A stretch of DNA of 53,807 nt from Gammaproteobacteria bacterium (GCA_030148325.1 JASBTR010000036.1:1-53807), one strand, 5' to 3'. Shown: positions 28,976-37,697, counted from the stretch's first letter. The notes: a model not told the origin generated them from the sequence alone. A program made the numbers and translations.

Positions 28976-30352
28976 CTATATAAGTCTGGGTAGCCAAGTG
29001 GCAATTGCGGGCCAGTAAGCGAGCAGACCCAGCATGAATAGCTGTATCAGAATAAAGGGTATAACGCCGCGATAGATATCCAGGGTGCGAATACTTTTCG
29101 GTGCCACGCCGCGCAAATAGAACAGCGCAAAGCCGAAGGGAGGGGTAAGAAAGGAGGTTTGCAGATTAATAGCGATCATAATGCCCAACCAGACCGGATC
29201 GAGCCCCATGCTGAGCAGCACCGGGCCGACGATGGGTACGATGACAAAGATAATCTCGATAAAGTCGAGAATGAAACCCAGCAGGAACATGACCAGCATG
29301 ACGATGAACATGGCGCCGAATGTGCCGCCGGGCAGGTTGGTCAATAATTCATGTACCAGATCATCGCCACCGAAACCACGGAACACCAGTGAAAACAGAG
29401 AGGCGCCGATCAGGATTAAAAATACCATGCTGGTGACATCGGTGGTGGTGCGCATGACCTCTTTCAGGATCGCCAGATTAAACTGTCTCTGGGAGATGGC
29501 CAGCAGCATCGCACCGATGGCGCCTACCGAAGCGGCTTCGGTAGGCGTGGCGGCACCGGCCATGATGGAACCCAGCACCGCGAAAATGAGTAACAGGGGT
29601 GGGATCAGCACCTTGATGATGCGCATGTTCAGTCCCTGACGCGCCTCCTCGCGTTCAGCCGCAGGAATGGCTGGTGCGTGGTCTGGTCGCAACAGGGCGA
29701 TGCCTATCTGATAAAGGATATACAGAACTACCAGTATTAGCCCGGGGATCAGGGCGCCGGCAAACAAATCGCCGACCGACAGGCTCTCGGGTGAGAAAAT
29801 GCCCATATTCAATTGTGCCTGCTGGTAGGCGCTGGCAAGCACGTCACCCAGCAGGATCAGAATAATCGAGGGTGGAATGATTTGCCCCAGAGTACCGGAG
29901 GCGCAAATCGTGCCGCAGGCGAGGCCGGGATCGTAACCGCGTTTGAGCATGGTGGGCAGGGACAGCAGCCCCATAGTCACCACGGTAGCGCCGACGATGC
30001 CGGTGCTGGCCGCCAGCAGCATGCCGACGATGGTAACTGAAATACCCAGCCCGCCACGCAGGGAACCGAACAACAGAGCCATGGTATCGAGCAATTTATC
30101 CGCTACTTTGGAGCGTTCCAGCATTACGCCCATAAATACAAACAGGGGCACGGCAATCAGGGTGGTATTGGTCATGATGCCGAACAGGCGGTTGGGCAGA
30201 GCCTGCAGGAAGGCATCATCGAAGGTACCGCCCAGTTCACCCGCGAAAGCAAACAGCAGGGCTGTGCCGCCCAGTGAAAAGGCCACTGGATAACCCGCCA
30301 GCAGCACCAGGCAGACGGCCAGAAACATGAACAGGGGTAGATATTCAGCCAT
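28976..30352 (-). CDS. TRAP transporter large permease subunit (DctM type)
   Basis: This is the 458-residue large membrane subunit, with about 12 hydrophobic segments arranged as the two inverted halves of the ion-transporter fold. It forms the solute- and sodium-carrying path. Family features include G-x-P-V-A-F-S-L-G near the N-terminus, G-T-L-G-Q-I-I-P-P-S-I in mid-protein, and T-P-P-F-G-F-A-L-F-Y near the C-terminus. Its ATG overlaps the stop of the small-subunit gene by one base (TAATG), so the two are translated together. Confidence 0.93.
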   Translation of the reverse strand: MAEYLPLFMFLAVCLVLLAGYPVAFSLGGTALLFAFAGELGGTFDDAFLQALPNRLFGIMTNTTLIAVPLFVFMGVMLERSKVADKLLDTMALLFGSLRGGLGISVTIVGMLLAASTGIVGATVVTMGLLSLPTMLKRGYDPGLACGTICASGTLGQIIPPSIILILLGDVLASAYQQAQLNMGIFSPESLSVGDLFAGALIPGLILVVLYILYQIGIALLRPDHAPAIPAAEREEARQGLNMRIIKVLIPPLLLIFAVLGSIMAGAATPTEAASVGAIGAMLLAISQRQFNLAILKEVMRTTTDVTSMVFLILIGASLFSLVFRGFGGDDLVHELLTNLPGGTFGAMFIVMLVMFLLGFILDFIEIIFVIVPIVGPVLLSMGLDPVWLGIMIAINLQTSFLTPPFGFALFYLRGVAPKSIRTLDIYRGVIPFILIQLFMLGLLAYWPAIATWLPRLI

Positions 30353-30894
30353 TATTGTATCGAGTCCTTATCACCGCGCAGGATTAGCCAGGCGCGCAGA
30401 CTATGGGCCAGGGCCTGGAGAATCAGCAGGCTGGTCATGATCAGGAGCAGGGATTTGAGCAGGTAGAGGCCCGGCAGGCCGCCGGTTTCCGCCGAACTCT
30501 CAGCTATTTTCCAGGCTTCCAGGACATAATTCCAACTGGCGAGGAAAATAAACAGGCAAACCGGCAGCAATAGCAACAGACTGCCGAGCAGATCCACCAG
30601 GGCGCGGCCGCGGGGGCTGAATTTCTGATAGAAAATATCCACCCGCACATGGCTGTCTCGTTTCAGGGCATAGCTGGCACCGATCATGAAGACGGTGGCG
30701 TGCAGCCAGGTCACGGATTCCTGTAGTGCGATCCAGCCGCTGTCGAAGCCATAGCGCAGGACAACGATAATAAAGGTCAGTAGCACCATAAGCAGGGTTA
30801 GCCAGGCTACACTTCGGCCGCCAAGTTCAGTGAAACGATCGATACTGTCAATCAGGCGTCGGCGGGGATTGGACGGGGTGGTTTTCTGATTCAT
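30352..30894 (-). CDS. TRAP transporter small permease subunit (DctQ type)
   Basis: The 180-residue protein has four transmembrane helices and the family's W-I-A-L-Q-E-S-V-T-W-L-H and K-R-D-S-H-V-R-V-D motifs. The long form fits the mannitol/chloroaromatic TRAP group, in line with the neighbouring binding protein. It is the first gene of a two-gene leftward operon. The A/T-rich region 30895-31159 upstream presumably holds the promoter. Confidence 0.92.
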   Translation of the reverse strand: MNQKTTPSNPRRRLIDSIDRFTELGGRSVAWLTLLMVLLTFIIVVLRYGFDSGWIALQESVTWLHATVFMIGASYALKRDSHVRVDIFYQKFSPRGRALVDLLGSLLLLLPVCLFIFLASWNYVLEAWKIAESSAETGGLPGLYLLKSLLLIMTSLLILQALAHSLRAWLILRGDKDSIQ

Positions 30895-30954
30895 GGTCTT
30901 GCGTCAGGTTTGCTACACGTGATCTTGACGAACAGGCCGAAATTGTGCAGGGAC

Positions 30955-31149
30955 TTATGCACACATGTTTTAAATCAATGATTTATGCGTAACAAAAGAG
31001 TCAAATTAGTATTTATGACTATAAAAATAGTCTAAGTTGTTGTTTATTCTGTATAAAATAGTTATGTGTACTTTTTTATACTAATCAAATATAAGCATAT
31101 TCCTATACTTAACTTCATTATCCAAGTTTCATCCACAAAGTTATCCACA
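30955..31149. promoter_or_regulatory. A/T-rich intergenic segment with DnaA-box-like sites
   Basis: Two perfect matches to TTATNCACA lie at 30955-30963 (TTATGCACA) and 31141-31149 (TTATCCACA). A near match, TCATCCACA, lies at 31129-31137. The 160 bases between them are strongly A/T rich. Boxes beside an A/T-rich stretch are what an origin or a DnaA-controlled promoter would show. The number of boxes is low and the segment also has to hold the promoter of the leftward TRAP permease genes, so an origin is only one possibility. Confidence 0.3.
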
Positions 31150-31159
31150 GTTTGGTTGT

Positions 31160-31486
31160 TTACCACTGCAGCAGAATCCACTGGTTGATAGGTGGGTTTT
31201 CCAGATCGTCAAAGCGTTGATCCAGTGTGCCGTCGCCATTGGTATCTACCATATAATAGGCGGGACCATAACTGGGGATAATCTTGATGTAGCGGAGGAC
31301 GCCATTAACCCTGTATTCCTCAACCGTGCGATCTTTGCGGTGGATAATCTTCACTTCCGGTTCGGGGATATCGGTGCTTTTCTGAGGTTCTTTCGGTAGT
31401 GGTGGAGGTGGAATAAGCGAATCCTGCGCCAGTGCTACACCTGTAAACAGACAGGCAATCAGGCATGGAATAAAAAGTAATTTCAT
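31160..31486 (-). CDS. Secreted DUF2782 protein
   Basis: The 108-residue protein has a signal peptide (M-K-L-L-F-I-P-C-L to V-A-L-A) and a DUF2782 core with V-E-E-Y-R-V-N-G, P-Y-Y-M-V-D-type and D-G-T-L-D-Q-R-F-D-D motifs. The function is unknown. Pseudomonas and relatives keep a DUF2782 gene next to polA, and the same holds here, which supports the call. The ATG at 31486 is chosen because AGGGAA precedes it; an in-frame ATG at 31507 would add seven residues before the signal peptide. Confidence 0.85.
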   Translation of the reverse strand: MKLLFIPCLIACLFTGVALAQDSLIPPPPLPKEPQKSTDIPEPEVKIIHRKDRTVEEYRVNGVLRYIKIIPSYGPAYYMVDTNGDGTLDQRFDDLENPPINQWILLQW

Positions 31487-31712
31487 AATGTTCCCTGAGT
31501 CGTGCATCCGCTAATGACTAAATACAAGTTAGGCCGAGTGGGCAGAATAGTAAACTAAAATGAGCCTGGCTGCCTGCAGAAAGGTGAAAAAATTCTGTCA
31601 TAGCGGGACGCTCTGGCTTGCGGCGGTTTTGCCCGGAGCCAAATCGTGCGATCCTCCCCCCCCTGAAACCCTGAATTTTACTTCGTCTTCTGGAATCCCT
31701 GATATTTGAATT

Positions 31713-34415
31713 ATGCATAAAAAAAATTCCCCGCCTTTTATCATGGTTGACGGTTCGTCATACTTATTTCGCGCCTACCATGCCATGCCCGGTTTCAGCA
31801 ATTCCCGTGGCCAGCCCACAGGGACTATCTATGGCGTGATCAACATGATCCGTCGCCTGCTCAAGGACTATGAACCGCAGCATATCGCCGTTGTTTTTGA
31901 CGCCAAAGGCAAAACCTTCCGTAATGATATGTATCCGGAGTACAAGGCCAACCGCCCGCCGATGCCCGATGATCTGCGCCAGCAGATCGCGCCTATCCAT
32001 GAGATCATCCGCGCCATGGGCTTGCCTCTACTCTGTGTTGACGGGGTGGAAGCGGATGATGTGATCGGCACGCTGGCGGCGCAAGCCAGTGCAAAAAAAA
32101 TCGATACCCTGATTTCCACCGGTGACAAGGACATGGCGCAACTGGTGGACGAACATGTCAGCCTGATCAACACCATGAATGACAGCTACAGCGATGTTGC
32201 CGGGGTGAAGGAAAAGTTCAGCGTAGCACCGGAGCAGATCATCGACTACCTCACCCTGATAGGCGATACCTCAGACAATATTCCCGGCGTGCCCAAAGTC
32301 GGCCCCAAAACCGCCGCCAAATGGCTCAAGCAGTATGGCAGTCTCGATCAGTTGCTGGCGCACGCTGATGAAATCAAGGGCAAGGTGGGTGAGAGCTTGC
32401 GCAACAGCCTGGAACAGATCCCCCTGTCGCGACAACTGGTGACCATAAAATGCGACCTGCCGCTGGAGGTGTCGGTCGATAGTCTGCGACGGAGCGAGCC
32501 GGATCGGCAGAAACTGCAGCAGCTGTATTCCGAATATGAATTCAAAAACTGGCTGGCGGAATTACTGGATAGCAAGCGTGAGGCGGGTATCGATTCCGAA
32601 CAGGCCGCGATGCAATACGAAACGATTTTTTCAAATGAGGCGCTGCAGGCCTGGCTGGAAAAACTGAAGGCCGCCGATGTGTTTGCCTTTGATCTGGAAA
32701 CTACCAGTCTCGATTACATGCAGGCGAAAATCGTCGGTCTGTCATTTGCGGTGAAAAGTGCTGAAGCCGCCTATGTGCCGCTGGCGCATTGCTATGAGGG
32801 GGCGCCTGAGCAGCTGGATCGGGCGGTGGTGCTCACGCTGTTCAAACCCCTGCTGGAAGATGCGCAGCAATTCAAGCTGGGACAGAATCTGAAATACGAC
32901 ATGAACGTACTGGCAAATTATGGCATCGAATTGCAGGGCATCGCCTACGACACCATGCTCGAATCCTACGTGCTGGACAGTACCGCCAGTCGTCATGACA
33001 TGGATACCCTGGCGCTGAAATACCTGGGTCAGCAGACCATTCACTATGAAGATGTGGCGGGCAAGGGTGCCAAACAGATCTGTTTTGATCAGGTGGCGAT
33101 AGAAGGTGCCGCGCCCTATGCTGCTGAAGATGCCGATATCACCTTGCGCCTGCATGAAAAACTCTGGCCACAACTGCAGGCCGTACCGACGCTGGAGCGC
33201 GTGTTTCGGGAAATAGAAATGCCATTGGTGCCGGTGCTTTCACGCATGGAACGCACCGGTGTACGTCTGGACTGCGAGATGCTTGAGCAGCAGGGCAAAG
33301 AACTGGCGGCGCGCCTGCAGGAACTGGAACAGCAGGCCTTCGATCTGGCGGGTGAGGAATTCAATCTGGGATCACCGAAACAGTTGCAGGTGATTCTGTT
33401 CGAGAAACTGGGGTTGCCAGTGAAATCGAAAACCCCTAAAGGCCAACCGTCCACAGCGGAATCCGTGTTGCAGGAACTGGCGCATGACTATCCCCTGCCG
33501 AAGCTGATTCTGGAATACCGTTCCTTGAGTAAACTTAAATCCACCTACACCGACAAGCTGCCCCTGCAGGTGGATGCTGACAGCGGCCGCGTGCATACCT
33601 CCTATCATCAGGCGGTGGCGGCCACGGGTCGACTCTCGTCTTCTGATCCTAATCTGCAGAACATCCCGGTGCGCACTGAGGAAGGCCGACGCATCCGCAA
33701 GGCGTTTATCCCAGCGTCAGGCTATCGCATGCTGGCGGCAGATTATTCGCAAATCGAGCTGCGCATCATGGCGCATCTATCAGGTGATGAGGGCCTGCTC
33801 AAGGCCTTTGCGGCGGGTGAGGACATACACCGGGCGACGGCGGCGGAAGTCTTCGGTCTGGCGCCGGAATCTGTGAGCAAGGATCAACGTCGCTCGGCCA
33901 AGGCGATTAACTTTGGTCTGATCTATGGCATGTCGGCCTATGGCCTGGCGCGGCAGCTGGATATTTCACGGACTGAGGCGCAGGATTACGTGGATCGTTA
34001 TTTTGCCCGTTATCCTGGTGTCAAAGATTACATGGAGCGCACGCGTGAACAGGCCCGTGCCCAGGGTTACGTGGAAACCGTGTTTGGCCGCCGTCTGTAT
34101 CTGCCGGAAATCAATGCCCGTAATGCCATGCGCCGCCAGTATGCCGAGCGCACCGCCATCAACGCACCGATGCAGGGTACGGCAGCTGACATCATCAAGC
34201 GGGCCATGATTGAAGTGGATCGGTTGTTACGGGAAACAGGCATTAATGTGCGTATGATCATGCAGGTGCATGATGAACTGGTGTTCGAGGTGGCTGGAGA
34301 GATTCTGGACGAAGCCGTGGACATTATCCGAAACAGCATGGTGGCCGCAGCCGAGCTGGCGGTGCCGCTGGTGGTGGATATCGGGGTGGGTGAAAACTGG
34401 GATGAGGCGCATTGA
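31713..34415 (+). CDS. polA: DNA polymerase I
   Basis: PolA fills gaps and removes RNA primers. The 900-residue protein has all three activities by sequence. The N-terminal 5'-nuclease has V-D-G-S-S-Y-L-F-R-A and E-A-D-D-V-I-G. The 3'-5' exonuclease has F-D-L-E-T-T-S near residue 325 and the later Y-A-A-E-D-A-D. The polymerase has D-Y-S-Q-I-E-L-R near 676, R-R-S-A-K-A-I-N-F-G, and Q-V-H-D-E-L-V. Proofreading residues are retained, unlike in some Gram-positive PolA proteins. The ribosome site before the ATG is weak. Confidence 0.98.
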   Translation: MHKKNSPPFIMVDGSSYLFRAYHAMPGFSNSRGQPTGTIYGVINMIRRLLKDYEPQHIAVVFDAKGKTFRNDMYPEYKANRPPMPDDLRQQIAPIHEIIRAMGLPLLCVDGVEADDVIGTLAAQASAKKIDTLISTGDKDMAQLVDEHVSLINTMNDSYSDVAGVKEKFSVAPEQIIDYLTLIGDTSDNIPGVPKVGPKTAAKWLKQYGSLDQLLAHADEIKGKVGESLRNSLEQIPLSRQLVTIKCDLPLEVSVDSLRRSEPDRQKLQQLYSEYEFKNWLAELLDSKREAGIDSEQAAMQYETIFSNEALQAWLEKLKAADVFAFDLETTSLDYMQAKIVGLSFAVKSAEAAYVPLAHCYEGAPEQLDRAVVLTLFKPLLEDAQQFKLGQNLKYDMNVLANYGIELQGIAYDTMLESYVLDSTASRHDMDTLALKYLGQQTIHYEDVAGKGAKQICFDQVAIEGAAPYAAEDADITLRLHEKLWPQLQAVPTLERVFREIEMPLVPVLSRMERTGVRLDCEMLEQQGKELAARLQELEQQAFDLAGEEFNLGSPKQLQVILFEKLGLPVKSKTPKGQPSTAESVLQELAHDYPLPKLILEYRSLSKLKSTYTDKLPLQVDADSGRVHTSYHQAVAATGRLSSSDPNLQNIPVRTEEGRRIRKAFIPASGYRMLAADYSQIELRIMAHLSGDEGLLKAFAAGEDIHRATAAEVFGLAPESVSKDQRRSAKAINFGLIYGMSAYGLARQLDISRTEAQDYVDRYFARYPGVKDYMERTREQARAQGYVETVFGRRLYLPEINARNAMRRQYAERTAINAPMQGTAADIIKRAMIEVDRLLRETGINVRMIMQVHDELVFEVAGEILDEAVDIIRNSMVAAAELAVPLVVDIGVGENWDEAH

Positions 34416-34457
34416 ATCTCGCGCGAAAAATTTTTTGAAAATTTTAAAAGTTTTTTT

Positions 34458-34484
34458 GAACCTTTTTGAAATGCCCCAGTCAGA
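34458..34484 (+). promoter_or_regulatory. Candidate sigma-E/AlgU-type promoter
   Basis: GAACCT at 34458-34463 is followed by 16 bases and TCAGA at 34480-34484. This is close to the extracytoplasmic sigma-E consensus (GAACTT-N16-TCTGA). It would start a transcript near 34490, directly before the hairpin sequence that ends in a terminator at 34609. It lies 43 bp after polA. Confidence 0.55.
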
Positions 34485-34490
34485 GTTACC

Positions 34491-34609
34491 GTGCAGCAAC
34501 GCACAATTCCCATAACCCTCCCTGGTGGGAATTGTAATATGCCCCGGTCCCCAATGCCGGGTTATTTGACCCCGGAAGCCTAATCCCCAACTTCTTCCGG
34601 GGTTTTTTT
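34491..34609 (+). ncRNA. Candidate small RNA after polA (ErsA/Spot 42 position)
   Basis: A roughly 119-nt RNA is predicted from the sigma-E-like promoter to the T-run. It has a perfect 10-bp stem (34503-34512 with 34526-34535) holding a CU-rich loop with CCCUCCC, a G/C-rich middle, and a terminator hairpin. The interval between polA and engB encodes ErsA in Pseudomonas aeruginosa and, next to the same genes, Spot 42 in enterics. ErsA is also AlgU-controlled, which matches the promoter. The CU-rich loop could pair with ribosome sites. Sequence identity to either RNA was not tested; the call rests on position, promoter and structure. Confidence 0.6.
34570..34609 (+). terminator. Intrinsic terminator of the candidate sRNA
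   Basis: CCCCGGAAG (34570-34578) pairs perfectly with CTTCCGGGG (34594-34602), followed by seven T. It would also stop read-through from polA. Confidence 0.88.
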
Positions 34610-34924
34610 ATGTCTAAGGTCTGAATGGCCACCAAACCGCACAGATCGTTTATTTATACTCTGCTATAAATGTATAGCATATATTCCTGTGTGCGTGTGA
34701 CTGGGGGAAATGTTTTAAACCCCGGACTCAAGCAGGCCGGGAATAACCCGATATGATGAAATTTACAATATTTAACAGTTGCCAGGCTGCAATTGATCTG
34801 TGTTCGCCTAAGCTTACAATCTGAGTCAACTCCACCCTATTGGTTGATGATTCAAAAATGACGCCTTTTATTTGTCATCCCGGATCAGCCCACCCCTCAT
34901 CCCTGAAACCCGATCCGGGTTTTT
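34610..34924. other. Non-coding interval between sRNA terminator and engB
   Basis: No convincing open frame is present in either direction. The first third is A/T rich, with a TATAAATGTATAGCATATA stretch near 34662-34682 that could hold a promoter. The last 50 bases form a second rightward terminator. Together these leave room for another short rightward transcript, which is not demonstrated. Confidence 0.4.
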
Positions 34925-34926
34925 TT
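34879..34926 (+). terminator. Second rightward terminator, abutting the engB 3' end
   Basis: CCCGGATC (34879-34886) pairs with GATCCGGG (34912-34919), followed by seven T. The T-run is on the plus strand, so it acts on rightward transcription meeting engB head-on, and its last bases overlap the engB stop codon. Confidence 0.8.
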
Positions 34927-35533
34927 ATCTACTGTCATTCGCAATCGTTAACCATTGAGTGAGTACCGAGCGGGTTTCCTCGACCCCCTGTTTTTTTAAG
35001 GCGGAAAATAATTGAATCGTCACCTCAGGATATTTTGTGAGTATCCCTTTTATTTTTAACAGAGTGCTTTTTGCAGGACCGCGTTTAAGTTTGTCAGCCT
35101 TGGTTAGCAGAATATGCACAGGCATGTCTGTATGTTGGCACCAGTCCAGCATTTTTTGATCAAATTCGGTGAGAGGATGGCGAATATCCATCAGCAGCAC
35201 CAGTCCTTGCAAGGATTGTCGTGATTGCAGATAGTCAGCCATGGCCTGGCCCCATTTCTGTTTGACGTGTTCGGGGACTTTGGCATAACCATAGCCGGGC
35301 AGATCAACCAGCCGGGTCTCTTCATTCAGACCAAAAAAGACCAGATGTTGAGTGCGGCCGGGGGTTTTACTGGTACGTGCCAGGGCTTTGCGGCCGGTGA
35401 TGGCATTCAGTGCGCTGGATTTGCCGGCATTGGATCGCCCGGCAAAGGCCACTTCAGCGCCAGTGTCGGGGGGCGCCTGCGTTGGGTCAGGCACGCTGGT
35501 GATGAAATTTATGCTAGAAAAGGGGTTTTGCAC
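34925..35533 (-). CDS. engB: Ribosome biogenesis GTP-binding protein EngB (YihA/YsxC)
   Basis: EngB is an essential GTPase of ribosome assembly. The P-loop G-R-S-N-A-G-K-S-S, the D-L-P-G-Y-G-Y-A switch and T-K-A-D-K base-recognition motif are present. I place the start at the GTG at 35533 because AGGA sits six bases upstream and the resulting 202 residues align with the N-terminus of E. coli YihA. A TTG at 35593 would add 20 residues that do not resemble the family. The polA-engB neighbourhood is conserved with Pseudomonas. Confidence 0.95.
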   Translation of the reverse strand: MQNPFSSINFITSVPDPTQAPPDTGAEVAFAGRSNAGKSSALNAITGRKALARTSKTPGRTQHLVFFGLNEETRLVDLPGYGYAKVPEHVKQKWGQAMADYLQSRQSLQGLVLLMDIRHPLTEFDQKMLDWCQHTDMPVHILLTKADKLKRGPAKSTLLKIKGILTKYPEVTIQLFSALKKQGVEETRSVLTQWLTIANDSR

Positions 35534-35621
35534 GTTTAATCCTGAACAAAATGCTAAACATAGGGTGTTTTCAGATTTTTTGATATACGTCAATTAGTAG
35601 AGTGAGATATAATCCTGTCGC

Positions 35622-35651
35622 TTGATCTGATGGTGCGCTTCTTGATATAAA
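35622..35651 (+). promoter_or_regulatory. Candidate promoter of the cytochrome genes
   Basis: TTGATC at 35622-35627, an 18-base spacer, and TATAAA at 35646-35651 with a TGA just before it (extended -10) make a plausible housekeeping promoter. It would give a leader of about 150 bases before the cytochrome c5 gene. A TATAAT at 35608-35613 lacks a -35 at proper distance. Confidence 0.4.
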
Positions 35652-35808
35652 AGCGCGCCAGATATGATGATCGGGCATGAAGCTACTGATTCTAACTTGT
35701 ACTATGCCTGTTGTGCCAGAAACAGTGATTCATAAACCGAAATAATTGCGTTTGATAACGTTTTTTATAGCTTAAAGACTTACCCATAAAGAATTTTAGG
35801 AGAACTAA

Positions 35809-36132
35809 ATGAAAAATCTGATGATAGCCACAGCTGCGACTGTTGCTTTGATGGCTTCTGTTACTACCACCGCACAGGCTGCTGACGGCCAAAAAACCTT
35901 CCAGTCCGCTTGCTTTGCATGTCATGGTACAGGTGCTGCCGGTGCTCCTATGATTGGCCATAAGGATGCGTGGGGCCCTCGCATTGCAAAGGGTATCGCT
36001 ACCCTGGAAAAACATGCCCTGCATGGTTTCAAAGGTAAAAAAGGCGTGATGCCAGCCAAGGGTGGCCGTTCTGATCTGAGCGATGCTGACGTTAAAGCGG
36101 CTGTAGCCTACATGGTTAGCAAGGCCAAATAA
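35809..36132 (+). CDS. Cytochrome c5-like monoheme cytochrome
   Basis: This small periplasmic electron carrier has 107 residues. A signal peptide ends at T-A-Q-A (about residue 24). The heme site is C35-F-A-C38-H39, and the likely axial Met is in G-V-M-P-A-K-G-G. The G-A-P-M-I-G-H-K-D-A-W-G-P-R stretch is typical of cytochrome c5. A strong ribosome site (AGGAG) precedes the ATG. It is followed by cytochrome c4, as in Pseudomonas, where both are thought to carry electrons to terminal oxidases. Confidence 0.92.
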   Translation: MKNLMIATAATVALMASVTTTAQAADGQKTFQSACFACHGTGAAGAPMIGHKDAWGPRIAKGIATLEKHALHGFKGKKGVMPAKGGRSDLSDADVKAAVAYMVSKAK

Positions 36133-36207
36133 TTCCGGGTTGGTCGTGCAGGCAGGTATAGCACAATACTTCGATTTTACATTTAAACTCAACGTTGGTT
36201 AAAACTC

Positions 36208-36819
36208 ATGAAGTTCAAGATTCTGTTTTCATTGATGATGTTATCTGTTTTTTTCTCCAGTGCCAGTCAGGCTGCTGGTGATGCCGAAGCAGGTAAAACG
36301 AAAGCGCAGGTTTGTTTCAGCTGCCATGGCATGAACGGTGCTGGTAATGTCAATCCTGCCTGGCCGGCATTAGCAGGTCAGCATGCTTCGTATATCGCCA
36401 AACAACTGGCTGATTTCAAAAGCGGTGCGCGTTTCGAACCGCTGATGATTGCGCAGGTTGCCAGTTTGAGCAAACAGGATATGGCTAATCTGGGAGCGTT
36501 TTTTGCTTCCCGGAAAGTGAAAAAGGGCTCCTCTGATGAGTCTAAAGCTGAACTGGGTGGAACGATCTACCGCGGTGGCAACAAAGCTACCGGCGTGGCA
36601 GCCTGTATGGCCTGTCATGGTCCGTCAGGTGAAGGTAATCCTGCCGCGAAATTTCCGCTGTTGAGTGGGCAGAATGCCCCTTATGTGGTTAAAGCCCTGA
36701 ATGATTTTCGAAGTGCAAAACGCAAAAATGATCCTAATAGCATGATGCGTGGTGTTACAGCCAGAATGACTGACAAGGAAATCAAGTCTGTGGCTGAATT
36801 TATTTCCGGTCTGCACTAA
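36208..36819 (+). CDS. Diheme cytochrome c4
   Basis: The 203-residue periplasmic protein has a signal peptide ending near residue 22 (S-Q-A) and two class I cytochrome domains, the first with C-F-S-C-H-G and the second with C-M-A-C-H-G. Each has a downstream Met in the L-M-I-A or M-M-R-G context as probable sixth ligand. Cytochrome c4 usually donates electrons to cbb3-type or other oxidases. It lies 75 bp after the c5 gene, and a terminator closes the pair. Confidence 0.95.
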   Translation: MKFKILFSLMMLSVFFSSASQAAGDAEAGKTKAQVCFSCHGMNGAGNVNPAWPALAGQHASYIAKQLADFKSGARFEPLMIAQVASLSKQDMANLGAFFASRKVKKGSSDESKAELGGTIYRGGNKATGVAACMACHGPSGEGNPAAKFPLLSGQNAPYVVKALNDFRSAKRKNDPNSMMRGVTARMTDKEIKSVAEFISGLH

Positions 36820-36865
36820 AACCCGGAGCAAAATGTTGCCAATGTGCAACAGTCAGGCAGAAAAG

Positions 36866-36890
36866 GGCGGTATTATTACCGCCTTTTTTT
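36866..36890 (+). terminator. Intrinsic terminator after cytochrome c4
   Basis: GGCGGTA (36866-36872), loop TTAT, TACCGCC (36877-36883), then seven T: a compact rho-independent terminator for the two-gene cytochrome transcript. Confidence 0.88.
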
Positions 36891-37064
36891 GTGCCTGCAG
36901 TATAGTGGCAAGGAACCTCTGTATCATTGTATGGTCATTCATAATGGTTACTATAAACAGCTGATTGCAGTCTCGAACCTGCGTTTGTAATTTTACCGGG
37001 TGCAGTTCAGGGGGGAATCTGTCTAGAAAGCGCGGATTCAGGTTAAAATTAATGGAGAGTAAAT

Positions 37065-37697
37065 ATGTTAAATGTTCTTCGTACATCGTTGACATTGATA
37101 ATGATGGCCGTGTTTTTCTCAACGGCGTCGGCGCGTAATTATGATGAAGGTATTGAATACCAGCGCCTGAAAGAACCTGTGCCGACCCAGGTGGGGCCGG
37201 GCAAGGTCGAGGTGGTCGAACTGTTCTGGTATGGTTGCCCGCACTGTTTCAGGCTGGAACCCAATATACATAAATGGCTGAAAAGCAAACCGAAGAATGT
37301 TGAGTTTATTCGCATTCCGGCTGTTTTCAATAAAACCTGGGCGTTACATGCAAAAGCCTATTACACAGCCGATTTCCTGGGGATTATGAACAAATTCCAC
37401 AAGTCTTTTTTTGATGCCATTCACCTGAAAAAACAACCCATGACTACGGCCACAGAGGTGAAGAAGTTTTTCCTTCAGCTGGGCGTGTCAGAGAAGGATT
37501 TTGATGGCGTATTCAACTCCTTTGGTGTGGATGCCAAAGTGCGCCGGGCCAGAGAGTTGTCCAGGGAGTATGGTATTAGTGGGGTACCCTCACTGGTAGT
37601 CAATGGAAAATACCTGACAGATGGACCCATGGCCGGTGGTCGCAAGGGTATGATCGAGGTCTTGAATTACCTGATCAAAAAAGAATCAGGCAAATAG
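37065..37697 (+). CDS. dsbA: Thiol:disulfide interchange protein DsbA
   Basis: DsbA introduces disulfide bonds into exported proteins. The 210-residue protein has a signal peptide (ending S-A-S-A near residue 23), the thioredoxin-fold active site C58-P-H-C61 in F-W-Y-G-C-P-H-C, and the cis-proline loop G-V-P-S-L-V-V-N-G. The C-P-H-C dipeptide marks an oxidising DsbA. It keeps the place it has in Pseudomonas after cytochrome c4. Confidence 0.96.
   Translation: MLNVLRTSLTLIMMAVFFSTASARNYDEGIEYQRLKEPVPTQVGPGKVEVVELFWYGCPHCFRLEPNIHKWLKSKPKNVEFIRIPAVFNKTWALHAKAYYTADFLGIMNKFHKSFFDAIHLKKQPMTTATEVKKFFLQLGVSEKDFDGVFNSFGVDAKVRRARELSREYGISGVPSLVVNGKYLTDGPMAGGRKGMIEVLNYLIKKESGK

Noticed and set aside
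35608..35613. Perfect TATAAT between engB and cytochrome c5
   Set aside because: No -35 element is found at 16-18 bases upstream (TTGATA lies 22 bases away). The promoter at 35622-35651 has better spacing.
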